From assembly GCA_026014545.1 (NCBI GenBank), contig JAOZIH010000003.1, forward strand, positions 1 through 64,000: DNA of 64,000 nucleotides, written 5' to 3'. The translations under genes and the position numbers were made by a program. Each line of letters opens with the position of its first letter. Position 1 is the first letter of the stretch. The stretch comes from Candidatus Bathyarchaeota archaeon (lineage in GTDB: Archaea; Thermoproteota; Bathyarchaeia; Bathyarchaeales; Bathycorpusculaceae). The notes under the pieces were generated by a model, which was not told where the DNA came from, searched no databases, and worked only from the letters and a program-made list of their open reading frames with translations. Below are positions 43,212 through 51,507 of this stretch, piece by piece.

Positions 43212-43451
43212 CTAGTGGACTTGGCGCAGTAGGCGCTGGTAAATGTAGATGAAGTATATTATGGCGAAAACTGTCAGCGCAACCTCAAACGTGAGTACAG
43301 CGGCATTCTGTTCTACTGCCATGAAGTATCCTCGCTGGAGAATGTCTGCAAAAACTAGGGCTTGGAGGAATATGGCGCCGCCTAAGCAGCTTAAGCCTAA
43401 ACTGTGAAATATGATGCGAATTCTGCGGCTAAACGCTGGCGAGAGCGTCAT
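43212..43451 (-). CDS. small two-helix membrane protein, unknown
   Basis: 79 residues with two hydrophobic segments (about 13-36 and 50-70) and basic ends. No recognisable family. It stands alone, 36 bp before the convergent-side boundary region and 106 bp downstream of the next gene. The short length keeps confidence moderate. Confidence 0.45.
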   Translation of the reverse strand: MTLSPAFSRRIRIIFHSLGLSCLGGAIFLQALVFADILQRGYFMAVEQNAAVLTFEVALTVFAIIYFIYIYQRLLRQVH

Positions 43452-43557
43452 CGGTGATCGTAAAATAATCAGCGGGTTTTGTGGGCTTATAGCTTATGAA
43501 GCAGCAAGCAGAATCAAAACTAAAGATTACTGCTCATTTTTTACAGCGTCGCCAGCG

Positions 43558-43833
43558 TTATTTTTTGCATTGCTTTTCGTCTTCAGCGACTAACTGTTTA
43601 AGCTTCTTTTCCATCTTCAACTCGTACGCATGCTCTTTAACAGGCGGAGCCAAGCGCTTCCGCTTAAAAACGACGTCAGAGGGCACAATGCGTTGCTCGC
43701 CAACTTTAACTTTAACCTTCTCGCCGTCAACGATGTCTTCGAATTCTTCAAGTGCTTCGATAATCCAGTAGCCTTTGCTTTCAGTTATCACTTTAACCTT
43801 ATACAAGCCCTTATAATACCAGACTTCACTCAT
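43558..43833 (-). CDS. small basic protein, unknown, downstream of RNase J
   Basis: 91 residues. MSEVWYYKGLYKVKVITESKGYWIIEALEEFED looks like a small beta-barrel (SH3-like) start; EKVKVKVGEQRIVPSDVVFKRKRLAPP and a charged C-terminal helix follow. The ATG at 43833 is preferred to the one at 43863. It ends the unit kinase-like, RNase J, this gene, with a gap of about 50 bp. A nucleic-acid role would fit the position but is only inference. Confidence 0.5.
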   Translation of the reverse strand: MSEVWYYKGLYKVKVITESKGYWIIEALEEFEDIVDGEKVKVKVGEQRIVPSDVVFKRKRLAPPVKEHAYELKMEKKLKQLVAEDEKQCKK

Positions 43834-43886
43834 AAAGCTCACACACTTATTCTTTTTATCCAAAGCATATAATAAATGCTCGCGGG

Positions 43887-45230
43887 CTAAAGCGGGTACT
43901 CTTTGCCTTTTTCAACAAGTGTCACTTTGCCTTTCAGGTCGCGCATAAACTTGGCGAATAAGTCTGCGCTCTCGGTATGAATAGGAAAGATTTGTGCGGC
44001 GCCAATTTCTTTAAGTGCCTTTTTCAGCTTTAGCGGCATAATATGCCCTGACACATGCACGTGGTATTGCGGCAAGCCATAATGCCTAAGCCAGTTAACT
44101 AGCCGCTCGTAGTCCAGTTCCATCTCCTCGTTGAATGGCTCCGATGCGGAAAGCACATAACAGCTGCCTGCCACGGGCTTAAGCTGGACAAGCTCCTCAA
44201 AATCGTGGAAAGAAACGGCAAGCACCACTTTGCACTGCTGCTTCGAAACATCGAACACATCAAAAATCTTGTTCTGCCCGCTGTACCGCTCAATAAGCTG
44301 GCTTTCCCACTTGTCAAAACGCTTCTTCGACTTTCGAAAAATCAATACATCCTCATCCTCCAGCGCCGGCACAGTTAAGCCCTTGTCTCTTCGAAGCGCC
44401 TCCAGCAGATGCGCCTGCTTCAGCGAAATCGCAAGGCACCGCTGATTCTTCTTGGCTATGTGAAAGAAAGAGTTCAATCGGTCAACATCCGAGTAGCTGA
44501 ATTCCGCAAGCACAATGCCGTCCGCTGCTGCAACGATGCTGTCCAACTTGCTTTCAACTTCAACTTCGGATGACACGGTCGCGCCAGTCATGTTTGTGGC
44601 TTCAGTTATCACCGCAACGGGCTCTGCTTTCGCCGCGTGTTCCACAAAGTCGCGGGTTAACTCGGGTTTGGCGCCGTGGTCTCTGAAGTCGCCGGTGTAC
44701 GCAACTGTGCCTTTTGAAGTGTGAATGAGGAAACCGTATGCGCCTGGAACCGAGTGATCCACGTGGAACGGCTCAATCTCTAAGCTGCCCACTTGGATTT
44801 TTTTGCCTGTGCGAAACGTCTTAAACGCGATGTCAGCGACGCTGAATTCCAAGTCTGGCCGACGAATTTCGCTGAGCGCCTGCAAAATTATCTGGGTTGT
44901 TTCTCCGCAGTATATGGGAACCTCGCGTTTTATGAATGACAAATAAGCACAGTGATCCAAGTGGCCATGCGATATGAAAACAGCGTCAACCTCGGCTGGA
45001 CTATGATCGAATTTGTAGACGCCTTTGATTCGCGGGAGAATCCCGAGCTCCTGAAGGCTGTTTTCACTTTTTGGTGAGAGGAAAGGCGGCGAGTAGAACT
45101 GTTTCCGCATGGTAAAGGACATGCCGAAGTCGAATAATACGCGTGTGTCTTTGTCTTGAAGCAGGATTTTGTTTCCGCCTATTTCATTGACGCCGCCATA
45201 GAACGTTACGGTCGTGCTATTCTTGACCAT
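43887..45230 (-). CDS. rnj: RNase J-type metallo-beta-lactamase ribonuclease
   Basis: About 447 residues. The beta-lactamase core has GGVNEIGGNKILL, the zinc motif SHGHLDHCAYL, further ligands in FHVDHSVPGAYGF and YTGDFRDHG, then a beta-CASP insertion and the C-terminal HVSGHIMPLKLKKAL and IFPIHTESADLF. This matches archaeal RNase J, a 5'-3' exonuclease. The ATG at 45230 (MVKNSTTVTFYGG) is preferred to the one at 45266, which would overlap the upstream gene. The upstream kinase-like gene ends eight bases before it, so the two are co-transcribed. Confidence 0.85.
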   Translation of the reverse strand: MVKNSTTVTFYGGVNEIGGNKILLQDKDTRVLFDFGMSFTMRKQFYSPPFLSPKSENSLQELGILPRIKGVYKFDHSPAEVDAVFISHGHLDHCAYLSFIKREVPIYCGETTQIILQALSEIRRPDLEFSVADIAFKTFRTGKKIQVGSLEIEPFHVDHSVPGAYGFLIHTSKGTVAYTGDFRDHGAKPELTRDFVEHAAKAEPVAVITEATNMTGATVSSEVEVESKLDSIVAAADGIVLAEFSYSDVDRLNSFFHIAKKNQRCLAISLKQAHLLEALRRDKGLTVPALEDEDVLIFRKSKKRFDKWESQLIERYSGQNKIFDVFDVSKQQCKVVLAVSFHDFEELVQLKPVAGSCYVLSASEPFNEEMELDYERLVNWLRHYGLPQYHVHVSGHIMPLKLKKALKEIGAAQIFPIHTESADLFAKFMRDLKGKVTLVEKGKEYPL

Positions 45231-45238
45231 ATACGCGT

Positions 45239-46948
45239 TTACCTCCGTGCTTCGGCTTTTCTGCAAGCTTTCGACATGGCTAATAGTATAGAGGGCAACG
45301 TGAAAACGCTGAAAACCCTCGTGTACTTAGAAGCGCCTGCTTTCCTTATAACGTGCACATCGCCGCCTTCCTTCAAGTAGCCGCTTATGAAGGCTGTCGC
45401 AATTGCTTCTGCTTTGCCATTGCTGTATAAGGGCGGCAAATAATGGCCTGAATAGTAGAGAAATTCGGCTATGTCCCATGATTTGTCGCCGCCATATGAA
45501 GCTTGCTCAAAATCTAGAAGGTAAATTTTGTCATCCGAAGTGCATATTATGTTCTCGGGTTTAGTGTCGCCTAATGCAATGTCAAGGGTATGTACTCGCG
45601 CGAATATCTCGCCCACCATCGTTATTTTTGCGAGATTTTCTTCTGTTTTTTCTGATGTTGCAATGCGCTTAATAGCGTTGCTCAAGTCTTCTCCTTCTAC
45701 GTACTCCATGAAAACCAAGCGTTCTTTGTGGTTTACGTATAAAATCTTTGGAACATTGAAGCCTTCGCAGCGTAGGCGTTCGCTTATTGCGCATTCTTTT
45801 TCAAGCCTAGTTCGGCCTAAAACAGCGAAGGAGCGGGCTCCGAAAGACCAGAGTGCCAGCGGAAACCACTTGAAGCCAGACCAGTCCTTAAATCGTTTGA
45901 CAATGACTTTCTTCTCTACGCCTTGGGCTGAAGCCGTTATTAGGTATACATCGTTTAGCACTCCGCCAACCCTGTTAAATGTGACATCGGCCTTCTCACC
46001 GTTCAGAAGCATCTTTCGGACAAAAGTGTTAATGTCAATTCTATCAGCTAAGGAAACTAAGCCCTGTGCTGTGGGAACAAAAATATATTTTTGCGGATCC
46101 ACAAGACGCTGTGGCACATCTGCTTCTCTGTTTATGGAGAATTTTTGAAAGTTCAGTAACGCATCCGTGTTCTGCGAAAAAGCGTTAAGAAGTTGCGGCA
46201 AAGCATTAAATACTGAAGTGAATAGTGCTCGCGGCGCGTTCCTTGAAAGGTTCGCTAAACGGATCTTCGGGTTTTTACTTTCAGCCACAAATTTTTTGTG
46301 AAGCAGCACATAGCCGTTTGAAAAAAGGATTTTCTCCTCTTTTTCAAGCTGTTTTAAGGCTTCCATGTAGCCGTGGAAAACTAATTCAAGCTCTCTTTTG
46401 GGGGCAGTTTCGCTCATAAATTTTGAATGGCTGTAAGACAATGGCGGAAAAATGCGGATTCGATTCAGCATAACTTCGTACATGAAATATTCTGGTTTAA
46501 TTTGAAAGTTATGAGAAAGTTCTGGAAAAGTTTGAACCAAATTTTCCAATAACTCAAGGATTAACCGTTTCTTCAGCATAATTTCCTGTTTATACAAGTA
46601 CTCCTTTCCGCAAAGAGCGGTGTATGGGAAAATTAGTGCGGATGCTAATGCTTCACCTAAAAATCCACGTTCAACATCTCTTTCAAAAACCCATTGGTCA
46701 ACTGCAAAAATGATAATTGTTCTTCCGCCAATATTTTTGACATAACTCATTAGTCTCGGCTGAAAATCTCGAATTACTAAAATTAACTCAAAAGTAGCCT
46801 TTGCACTTAATTTTCCCAGCGTTTGCTCGCCGAGTAAGCTCACAGCTATGATTGGGGCTGCCCCCGCGATATGTCTGCAGAAGCATAAAATTTGCTGCAA
46901 TTCATCGCTTGTGTTAATGGAATTTTGAGTCAAGGCTTCACCTTGCAT
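45239..46948 (-). CDS. large protein with C-terminal atypical kinase domain
   Basis: 569 residues. The C-terminal 230 residues form an atypical kinase (RIO/Bud32/APH-like): a lysine in KKVIVKRFKDW near 350, LVFMEYVEGEDLSNAI hinge, catalytic loop LGDTKPENII near 458 (Asp, Asn) and DFEQAS metal site near 477, with DKSWDIAEFLYYSGHYL. The N-terminal half (about 1-160) has LLGEQTLGKLSAKATFELILVIRDF, which may be a degenerate nucleotidyltransferase-like fold, and helical regions follow. It sits eight bases before RNase J. Substrate could be a protein, RNA-associated factor or small molecule; I cannot decide. Confidence 0.65.
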   Translation of the reverse strand: MQGEALTQNSINTSDELQQILCFCRHIAGAAPIIAVSLLGEQTLGKLSAKATFELILVIRDFQPRLMSYVKNIGGRTIIIFAVDQWVFERDVERGFLGEALASALIFPYTALCGKEYLYKQEIMLKKRLILELLENLVQTFPELSHNFQIKPEYFMYEVMLNRIRIFPPLSYSHSKFMSETAPKRELELVFHGYMEALKQLEKEEKILFSNGYVLLHKKFVAESKNPKIRLANLSRNAPRALFTSVFNALPQLLNAFSQNTDALLNFQKFSINREADVPQRLVDPQKYIFVPTAQGLVSLADRIDINTFVRKMLLNGEKADVTFNRVGGVLNDVYLITASAQGVEKKVIVKRFKDWSGFKWFPLALWSFGARSFAVLGRTRLEKECAISERLRCEGFNVPKILYVNHKERLVFMEYVEGEDLSNAIKRIATSEKTEENLAKITMVGEIFARVHTLDIALGDTKPENIICTSDDKIYLLDFEQASYGGDKSWDIAEFLYYSGHYLPPLYSNGKAEAIATAFISGYLKEGGDVHVIRKAGASKYTRVFSVFTLPSILLAMSKACRKAEARR

Positions 46949-47117
46949 GACAATACTAAGTAGGGGTAGCTGAAGAAATATAATTTTTCAACATGTTAAC
47001 ATTTTCGCTGAAAATTGAGCGCCGTAGCAAACAGTACCGCAGCCCAGAGTCAATTCTTGCTTGTCGGTGCCCGAAGGAGAAGCGTTTGCGCAGTTGCCAT
47101 ATTAAGACGCCGCGGGG

Positions 47118-47528
47118 TTAAATGAGCGGCTGGTGTAGTCTAATTTTCTTCAGCATCGGATTGAATGCTGTCGACTTGGCGGATTCAACAGCGATGTCTA
47201 TGTTTGCTGGTGTGCTTATTTTTTGGCATATGAGGTTTAGTGTGTTTTCTGTGTAGTTTAGTATGTTTTGGCCTTCAGCCGTAAGCTTGTAGATTTTCCG
47301 CGGCCGCTCGCTTGCCATGTTCCATTCGCTATGCACATAGCCCTTCTTCTCAAGCGCAGCCAACAGCGGATAGATAGTGCTGGGCCCAAAGTAAACACCG
47401 AAAGTCCGCCGTATCTTCGTTATAACCTGATAACCATGCATAGGCTCCACACTTAGAAACTGCAAGATAATCAAATCTAGGAGACCTTTCATTAGTTTGA
47501 CTTGGGCTTCTTTTTGTGGGTTTACCAT
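47118..47528 (-). CDS. PadR-family transcriptional regulator
   Basis: 136 residues. Winged-helix PadR domain: KGLLDLIILQFLSVEPMHGYQVITKI, STIYPLLAALEKKGYVHSEW and RPRKIYKLTAEGQNIL. The tail after residue 95 is short and helical. It is divergent to a second PadR gene at 47774 across a 245-bp AT-rich region with operator-like sequences. PadR proteins usually repress their own and a neighbouring membrane-protein or transporter gene. Confidence 0.85.
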   Translation of the reverse strand: MVNPQKEAQVKLMKGLLDLIILQFLSVEPMHGYQVITKIRRTFGVYFGPSTIYPLLAALEKKGYVHSEWNMASERPRKIYKLTAEGQNILNYTENTLNLICQKISTPANIDIAVESAKSTAFNPMLKKIRLHQPLI

Positions 47529-47583
47529 TTTTTGTTCCTTCTGTTTTTTTGTTCAACAGTTTTTCTGTTGGACTTGTGTACAA

Positions 47584-47603
47584 TATGTCCTTTATCGTAC
47601 ATA
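47584..47603. promoter_or_regulatory. palindromic operator candidate between padR genes
   Basis: TATGT and ACATA arms separated by 10 bp (TATGTCCTTTATCGTACATA). PadR operators typically carry ATGT and ACAT arms with a spacer near 8 bp, so this is a plausible binding site for the regulator at 47118-47528, about 60 bp upstream of its start. Confidence 0.45.
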
Positions 47604-47656
47604 TCGCATGTCTCTATAAAGACTAAACGCACATATAAACGTTCATACATACTACA

Positions 47657-47683
47657 AGCATAAAAAAGCATAACTAAGCATAA
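47657..47683 (+). repeat. three AGCATAA iterons at exact 10-bp spacing
   Basis: AGCATAA starts at 47657, 47667 and 47677, one helical turn apart, in the divergent padR promoter region. Such phased direct repeats suggest cooperative binding on one face of the DNA. A TATA-like AAATTAAATAAA follows at about 47716, before the second padR gene. Confidence 0.45.
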
Positions 47684-47773
47684 CAAAACAATACACCACA
47701 CCAAAACTAAACATAAATTAAATAAACCAAAACACAAGAAATCCACACAGAACCCCAATCACAGGGAAAAAGC

Positions 47774-48100
47774 ATGTCAGAAAACTACCGAAAAGCAATT
47801 GTTCAACGCATAATCAAAAACCTACTAGATGTCCAACTATTACGCATGGTTCAAACCCAACCACTATGGGGCTACATGATCAAAAAGAAGATAGAAACAA
47901 ACTTCAAAATAAAACTTAGACACGGCGCGCTTTATCCCACGCTTAACAGCTTGGAACGAAGAGGCTTCCTCAAAAGCCAAAAACAAACCCATGAGGGAAG
48001 AGCACGAAAAATCTATACCATAACAGACGCCGGCAAAGAATACCTCCGAAGCTATTACGGGATACTCAAAGATCAACTCGAAGGCAAAGACCTCAAATAA
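47774..48100 (+). CDS. PadR-family transcriptional regulator, short
   Basis: 108 residues, little more than the winged-helix domain: NLLDVQLLRMVQTQPLWGYMIKKKI, HGALYPTLNSLERRGFLKS and ARKIYTITDAGKEYL. It is transcribed toward the DUF996 membrane-protein gene 85 bp downstream, a likely partner or target. Divergent to another PadR gene. Confidence 0.85.
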   Translation: MSENYRKAIVQRIIKNLLDVQLLRMVQTQPLWGYMIKKKIETNFKIKLRHGALYPTLNSLERRGFLKSQKQTHEGRARKIYTITDAGKEYLRSYYGILKDQLEGKDLK

Positions 48101-48185
48101 TGCCGCTGCGTTTAAGGCGGTTCAACGCCACCAGCAAAAAGCTTTTATTACCAACAAACTGAAACGAATGTTTGAGGAAATCAAA

Positions 48186-48827
48186 ATGCAAATAGAAACA
48201 AGCAAAACACTTGGCGGCGTCGGCGCAATCCTAATGTTCCTCGGAGTTATCCCCTTCTTAAGCTATTATGGAATCATCGAACTTGTAGGCTTAATACTCG
48301 TTATGGTCGCCCTATACAATTTAGCCAGCTACTATGTTGAAAAAGGCATTTTTAACAATGCACTTTACGGTTTAATAATAGGGATAGTTGGCGGAGTAAT
48401 TGCAGTAGGAACACTTATCCTAATGGTTCTATCGTCGCTTACTGAATTTCTATACACGGTTTATCCAGACTGGAATGGCGACTGGTCAGCTCTATCTGGA
48501 TTAACTCCGGACGTATCAAATCTGGACATAAGCGCCATAATGCCTTTCATAACAGGATTTTTCGTAACACTTCTTGTCCTCTGGATCTTCGCAATCATCG
48601 CATTCTATTTCGTCAGGCGCTCGTTGACAACACTTTCCGCAAAATCCGGCGTAGGCTTGTTCTCAACAGCCGGGCTGCTTATGCTCGTAGGCGCAGTGCT
48701 ACTGATAGCTTTGTTCATTGGTGTAATCCTGATATGGATAGGACTACTGCTATTGGCAGTAGCCTTCTTCCAAATAAAACCGCAACAAGCACAACCTGCA
48801 ACACCGCCAGCGCCGCCTCCAATGTAG
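48186..48827 (+). CDS. DUF996-like membrane protein
   Basis: 213 residues with five or six hydrophobic segments. The opening QIETSKTLGGVGAILMFLG is the signature of the archaeal DUF996 family; the end is a short proline/alanine-rich tail (QQAQPATPPAPPPM). The ATG at 48186 is preferred to 48168 because GAGG lies nine bases before it. The function of the family is unknown. It is next to two PadR regulators, a common arrangement for membrane proteins under PadR control. Confidence 0.75.
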   Translation: MQIETSKTLGGVGAILMFLGVIPFLSYYGIIELVGLILVMVALYNLASYYVEKGIFNNALYGLIIGIVGGVIAVGTLILMVLSSLTEFLYTVYPDWNGDWSALSGLTPDVSNLDISAIMPFITGFFVTLLVLWIFAIIAFYFVRRSLTTLSAKSGVGLFSTAGLLMLVGAVLLIALFIGVILIWIGLLLLAVAFFQIKPQQAQPATPPAPPPM

Positions 48828-48927
48828 GAAGGCAACCCCTTTCTCTTTTTCTGTTTTGCCCTTATTCCAGCCAATGTTTTTGTCTTTAAAGGTCCTATTG
48901 AAGATGGGCTGTTAATCTTCTACAAAT

Positions 48928-48938
48928 GGATACGTTTA
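48928..48938 (+). promoter_or_regulatory. TATA box, rps8e
   Basis: CGTTTATATGA lies about 65 bp before the rps8e start, predicting a leader of about 35-40 nt. Confidence 0.35.
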
Positions 48939-49000
48939 TATGACAAAATAGCGGTTGTAGTGAACACTTAAGCTTAGCAATTAAAAAAGGGACATGAACG

Positions 49001-49399
49001 ATGTCGGTTTGGCATGGTAGTTTACGCAAAAGGAAACGAACAGGCGGTAAGAAGCACGCTTACAGAGGAAAGCGAAAATTCGAGATAGGTGGTTTTCCAG
49101 CAGAGACCACAGTCGGCGAACCGAAGAGGCGCCTCGTAAGAGGGCGTGGCGGCCAAGTTAAAGTTAAGGTTTTAAGCGAAAAATACGCATGCGTTACTGA
49201 CCCGAAAACAGGTAAAACCGAGAAAGCCGAGATATTGCGTGTTGTCAGAAACCGCGCTAACGTGGATTATGACCGCAGAGGCGTGATAACCAAAGGCGCT
49301 GAGATAGAAACGTCGCTTGGGATGGCTCGTGTTACTTCTAGCCCAGGCAGCGACGGCGTCATAAACGCTGTTCTAATAGGCAAGGAAGAAAAAAGCTAA
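49001..49399 (+). CDS. rps8e: ribosomal protein S8e
   Basis: 132 residues with the full S8e pattern: WHGSLRKRKRTGGKKHAYRGKRKFEIG, the central RLVRGRGGQVKVKVLSEKYA and the C-terminal VITKGAEIETSLGMARVTSSPGSDGVINAVLI (read in overlapping short parts). Small-subunit protein shared by archaea and eukaryotes. It has its own TATA box and converges with the srp19-gltX operon, separated by seven bases. Confidence 0.97.
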   Translation: MSVWHGSLRKRKRTGGKKHAYRGKRKFEIGGFPAETTVGEPKRRLVRGRGGQVKVKVLSEKYACVTDPKTGKTEKAEILRVVRNRANVDYDRRGVITKGAEIETSLGMARVTSSPGSDGVINAVLIGKEEKS

Positions 49400-49406
49400 G
49401 CCGCCA

Positions 49407-49706
49407 CTACGGTTTGGGCTTTTCGCCTCGTAACTTCAAAAGTTGTTTCGCAACTTTACGTATAACTTGTTCCTTAGCGCCTCTCTTCTCAACCATTATC
49501 AGTCCAGTCTTAAGCCAAGGCGTCTTCGGATACGCGGCTTCAGCGAATACCTCATGCTTTAAACCAGCCTGCGCCACAGCCGTGGAGACCTCAGCTATTT
49601 TTGGATTCGGCACCGCCAAAGCTTTTGGAACACGACGCCCCTCCTTCCTTGTTTTGGTCTGGTCAAAGTAGGCTGGCCAAATTATGAATTTCTCCTGTTT
49701 CCGCAT
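49407..49706 (-). CDS. srp19: signal recognition particle 19 kDa subunit
   Basis: About 99 residues. SRP19 binds the tips of SRP RNA helices 6 and 8 so that SRP54 can bind. The family opening FIIWPAYFDQTKTRKEGRRVP and the ending KRGAKEQVIRKVAKQLLKLR are clear. The ATG at 49706 is preferred to the GTG at 49715. It is the last gene of the mevalonate/gltX operon, 18 bp after gltX. Confidence 0.94.
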   Translation of the reverse strand: MRKQEKFIIWPAYFDQTKTRKEGRRVPKALAVPNPKIAEVSTAVAQAGLKHEVFAEAAYPKTPWLKTGLIMVEKRGAKEQVIRKVAKQLLKLRGEKPKP

Positions 49707-49724
49707 ACCTATCACATTCCTCGG

Positions 49725-51482
49725 CTATTTGTGGGCATAGTAAACCACTAATTCCGCAGCATTTCTGTCTACACGAACGAAGCCGAATCGTTCAAACTGT
49801 ATTATTGTGTCTGGCTTTAACTTTTTGCAAGCGCTTTCCGCCAAGCCTTTGCTCACCGACGCATCGGGCATAACCACTTGGCAGGAGATTTCTTCGCCCA
49901 TTGGTATCCAATGGATAAGCTTAGCTTTCACTTTTCGCGCCTCCTCATATGCTGTACTGGCAAATTGTGCTTCCAATAAGTTAGACGCCGCGCGTTCTAT
50001 CTTTACGTTGAAAAGTTCCATGAGCCTGAGCATTTCTCCAGTTTTGAAGGCTTCCGCATCCTTCTTTGCAATCCAAAAAGACACCGCCGAGTCTTCGCCC
50101 TTGGGCGTTACGGTATATTTTCTAAAGCCGAGTTCAGGTTTTTCTGGATGCAGCGGAAGTTTAGCTTCCAATGCGCACGGAACATTTTTGACTTTCAGCT
50201 CAACGGGCTCGGATACAAAGAAGTATCTGCTGCTTTGCGTGTCCAGAAGCTTGCGGTTGTAAGCATAAAGATTCTCCCAGCTCAGCGTCACATCCGCAGT
50301 CTTGGGCCCAACATCAATTATCATCTTCTTAATGGCTGCGGGCGTTATTCCCCGTTTCCTCAGCGCCGCAAAAGTTGCCAGCCTCGGGTCGTCCCAACCC
50401 TTGTAGATGCCTTCGCGTATGCCCTGGACAATTTTTGATTTGCTCAAGAAAGCACCTGTTATCTTCAGTCTTCCATAATGTATAGCCTCAGGATAGCTCC
50501 AGCCCAAATGTCTATACATGTATTCCTGCCGCACCTGATTTGTCAAGTGCTCTTTGCCGCGGATTACATGCGTAACGCCCATTAAGTGGTCGTCTATGCC
50601 TGCCGCCATATTGTATAAGGGCCAGACACGGTATTTGCTGCCTACGCGCGGGTGCGGATACTTTTCCGTGTCAATGATTCGGAGCGCGGGCCAGTCGCGC
50701 ACTGCGGGATTCGGATGCGCCAAGTCGGTTTTAATGCGCACTACGGCTTCGCCTTCACCGTAGCCGCCTTCCAGCATAAGCTTCCATCGCTTCAGCTGCT
50801 CCTCTGGCTGGAGGTCACGGCAACTGCACGGCTTGCTTTTCAAAATGCTTTTCCTGAACTGTTCTGGTTGGCAGATGCAGACGTAAGCGTTTCCTTCCTG
50901 CAGAAGCTGCTCCGCATACTTGTAGTAGAGGGGCAGCCTGTCGCTTTGGATATATTCCTCATCTACTTTGCAGCCGAGCCATGCGAGGTCTTCCCTGATG
51001 CGCTCGTAGAATTCCAAAACAGGCCTCTTCAACTTTGGGTCGGTGTCTTCAAAGCGTAGGATGAAGCGGCCTTTATACATGCGGGCGTACTCGTGGCTTA
51101 ATATTATCGCTCTTGCTGAGCCTAAGTGCAGAACGCAGTCAGGATTCGGCGAAAAGCGCGTAACCACCTGCGCATACTTCTCCACGTTCGGCAAAGGTGG
51201 AAGCTGCTTCTCTTCTTCCGCGGCTTTCTCCTTCTTTAGAGCCTCGGGCCATTTTTCTTCGACTCTGCGCTTTTGTTCGCCAATGGAAAGACTGTTGACC
51301 TCGTTAACTATCCTGCTGATTAAGCCTGTCAGCTCTTTAGCCTGAGTTTTCAACTCTTGCCTCTCGCCTATGACTCTGCCTATTATTGCGCCTGCCTGAG
51401 CTTTGCCGCCGTGCTGCAGCGCATTCAGTAACGCGGCTTTTAGAATAAGCTCTCGAAGGGCTGAGTCATTTTCCAACGTCAA
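49725..51482 (-). CDS. gltX: glutamyl-tRNA synthetase (archaeal type)
   Basis: 585 residues, class I synthetase of the archaeal/GlnRS-like type, probably non-discriminating. The N-terminal helical domain (about 1-95) precedes VVTRFSPNPDCVLHLGSAR with HIGH-like HLGS, RFEDTDPK, and the KMSKS-equivalent FLSKSK; the C-terminal half is the beta-barrel anticodon-binding domain. TTG start at 51482; a TTG two codons later is possible. It sits between GGPP synthase and srp19 in the operon. Confidence 0.95.
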   Translation of the reverse strand: MTLENDSALRELILKAALLNALQHGGKAQAGAIIGRVIGERQELKTQAKELTGLISRIVNEVNSLSIGEQKRRVEEKWPEALKKEKAAEEEKQLPPLPNVEKYAQVVTRFSPNPDCVLHLGSARAIILSHEYARMYKGRFILRFEDTDPKLKRPVLEFYERIREDLAWLGCKVDEEYIQSDRLPLYYKYAEQLLQEGNAYVCICQPEQFRKSILKSKPCSCRDLQPEEQLKRWKLMLEGGYGEGEAVVRIKTDLAHPNPAVRDWPALRIIDTEKYPHPRVGSKYRVWPLYNMAAGIDDHLMGVTHVIRGKEHLTNQVRQEYMYRHLGWSYPEAIHYGRLKITGAFLSKSKIVQGIREGIYKGWDDPRLATFAALRKRGITPAAIKKMIIDVGPKTADVTLSWENLYAYNRKLLDTQSSRYFFVSEPVELKVKNVPCALEAKLPLHPEKPELGFRKYTVTPKGEDSAVSFWIAKKDAEAFKTGEMLRLMELFNVKIERAASNLLEAQFASTAYEEARKVKAKLIHWIPMGEEISCQVVMPDASVSKGLAESACKKLKPDTIIQFERFGFVRVDRNAAELVVYYAHK

Positions 51483-51507
51483 GGGTTTTACGCTCTCTAA
51501 GGGGGTG

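Noticed and set aside
47584-47760. CRISPR-like array between the padR genes
   Set aside because: The repeats are only seven bases long with three-base spacing; this is an iteron or operator pattern, and no cas gene is present anywhere in the window.
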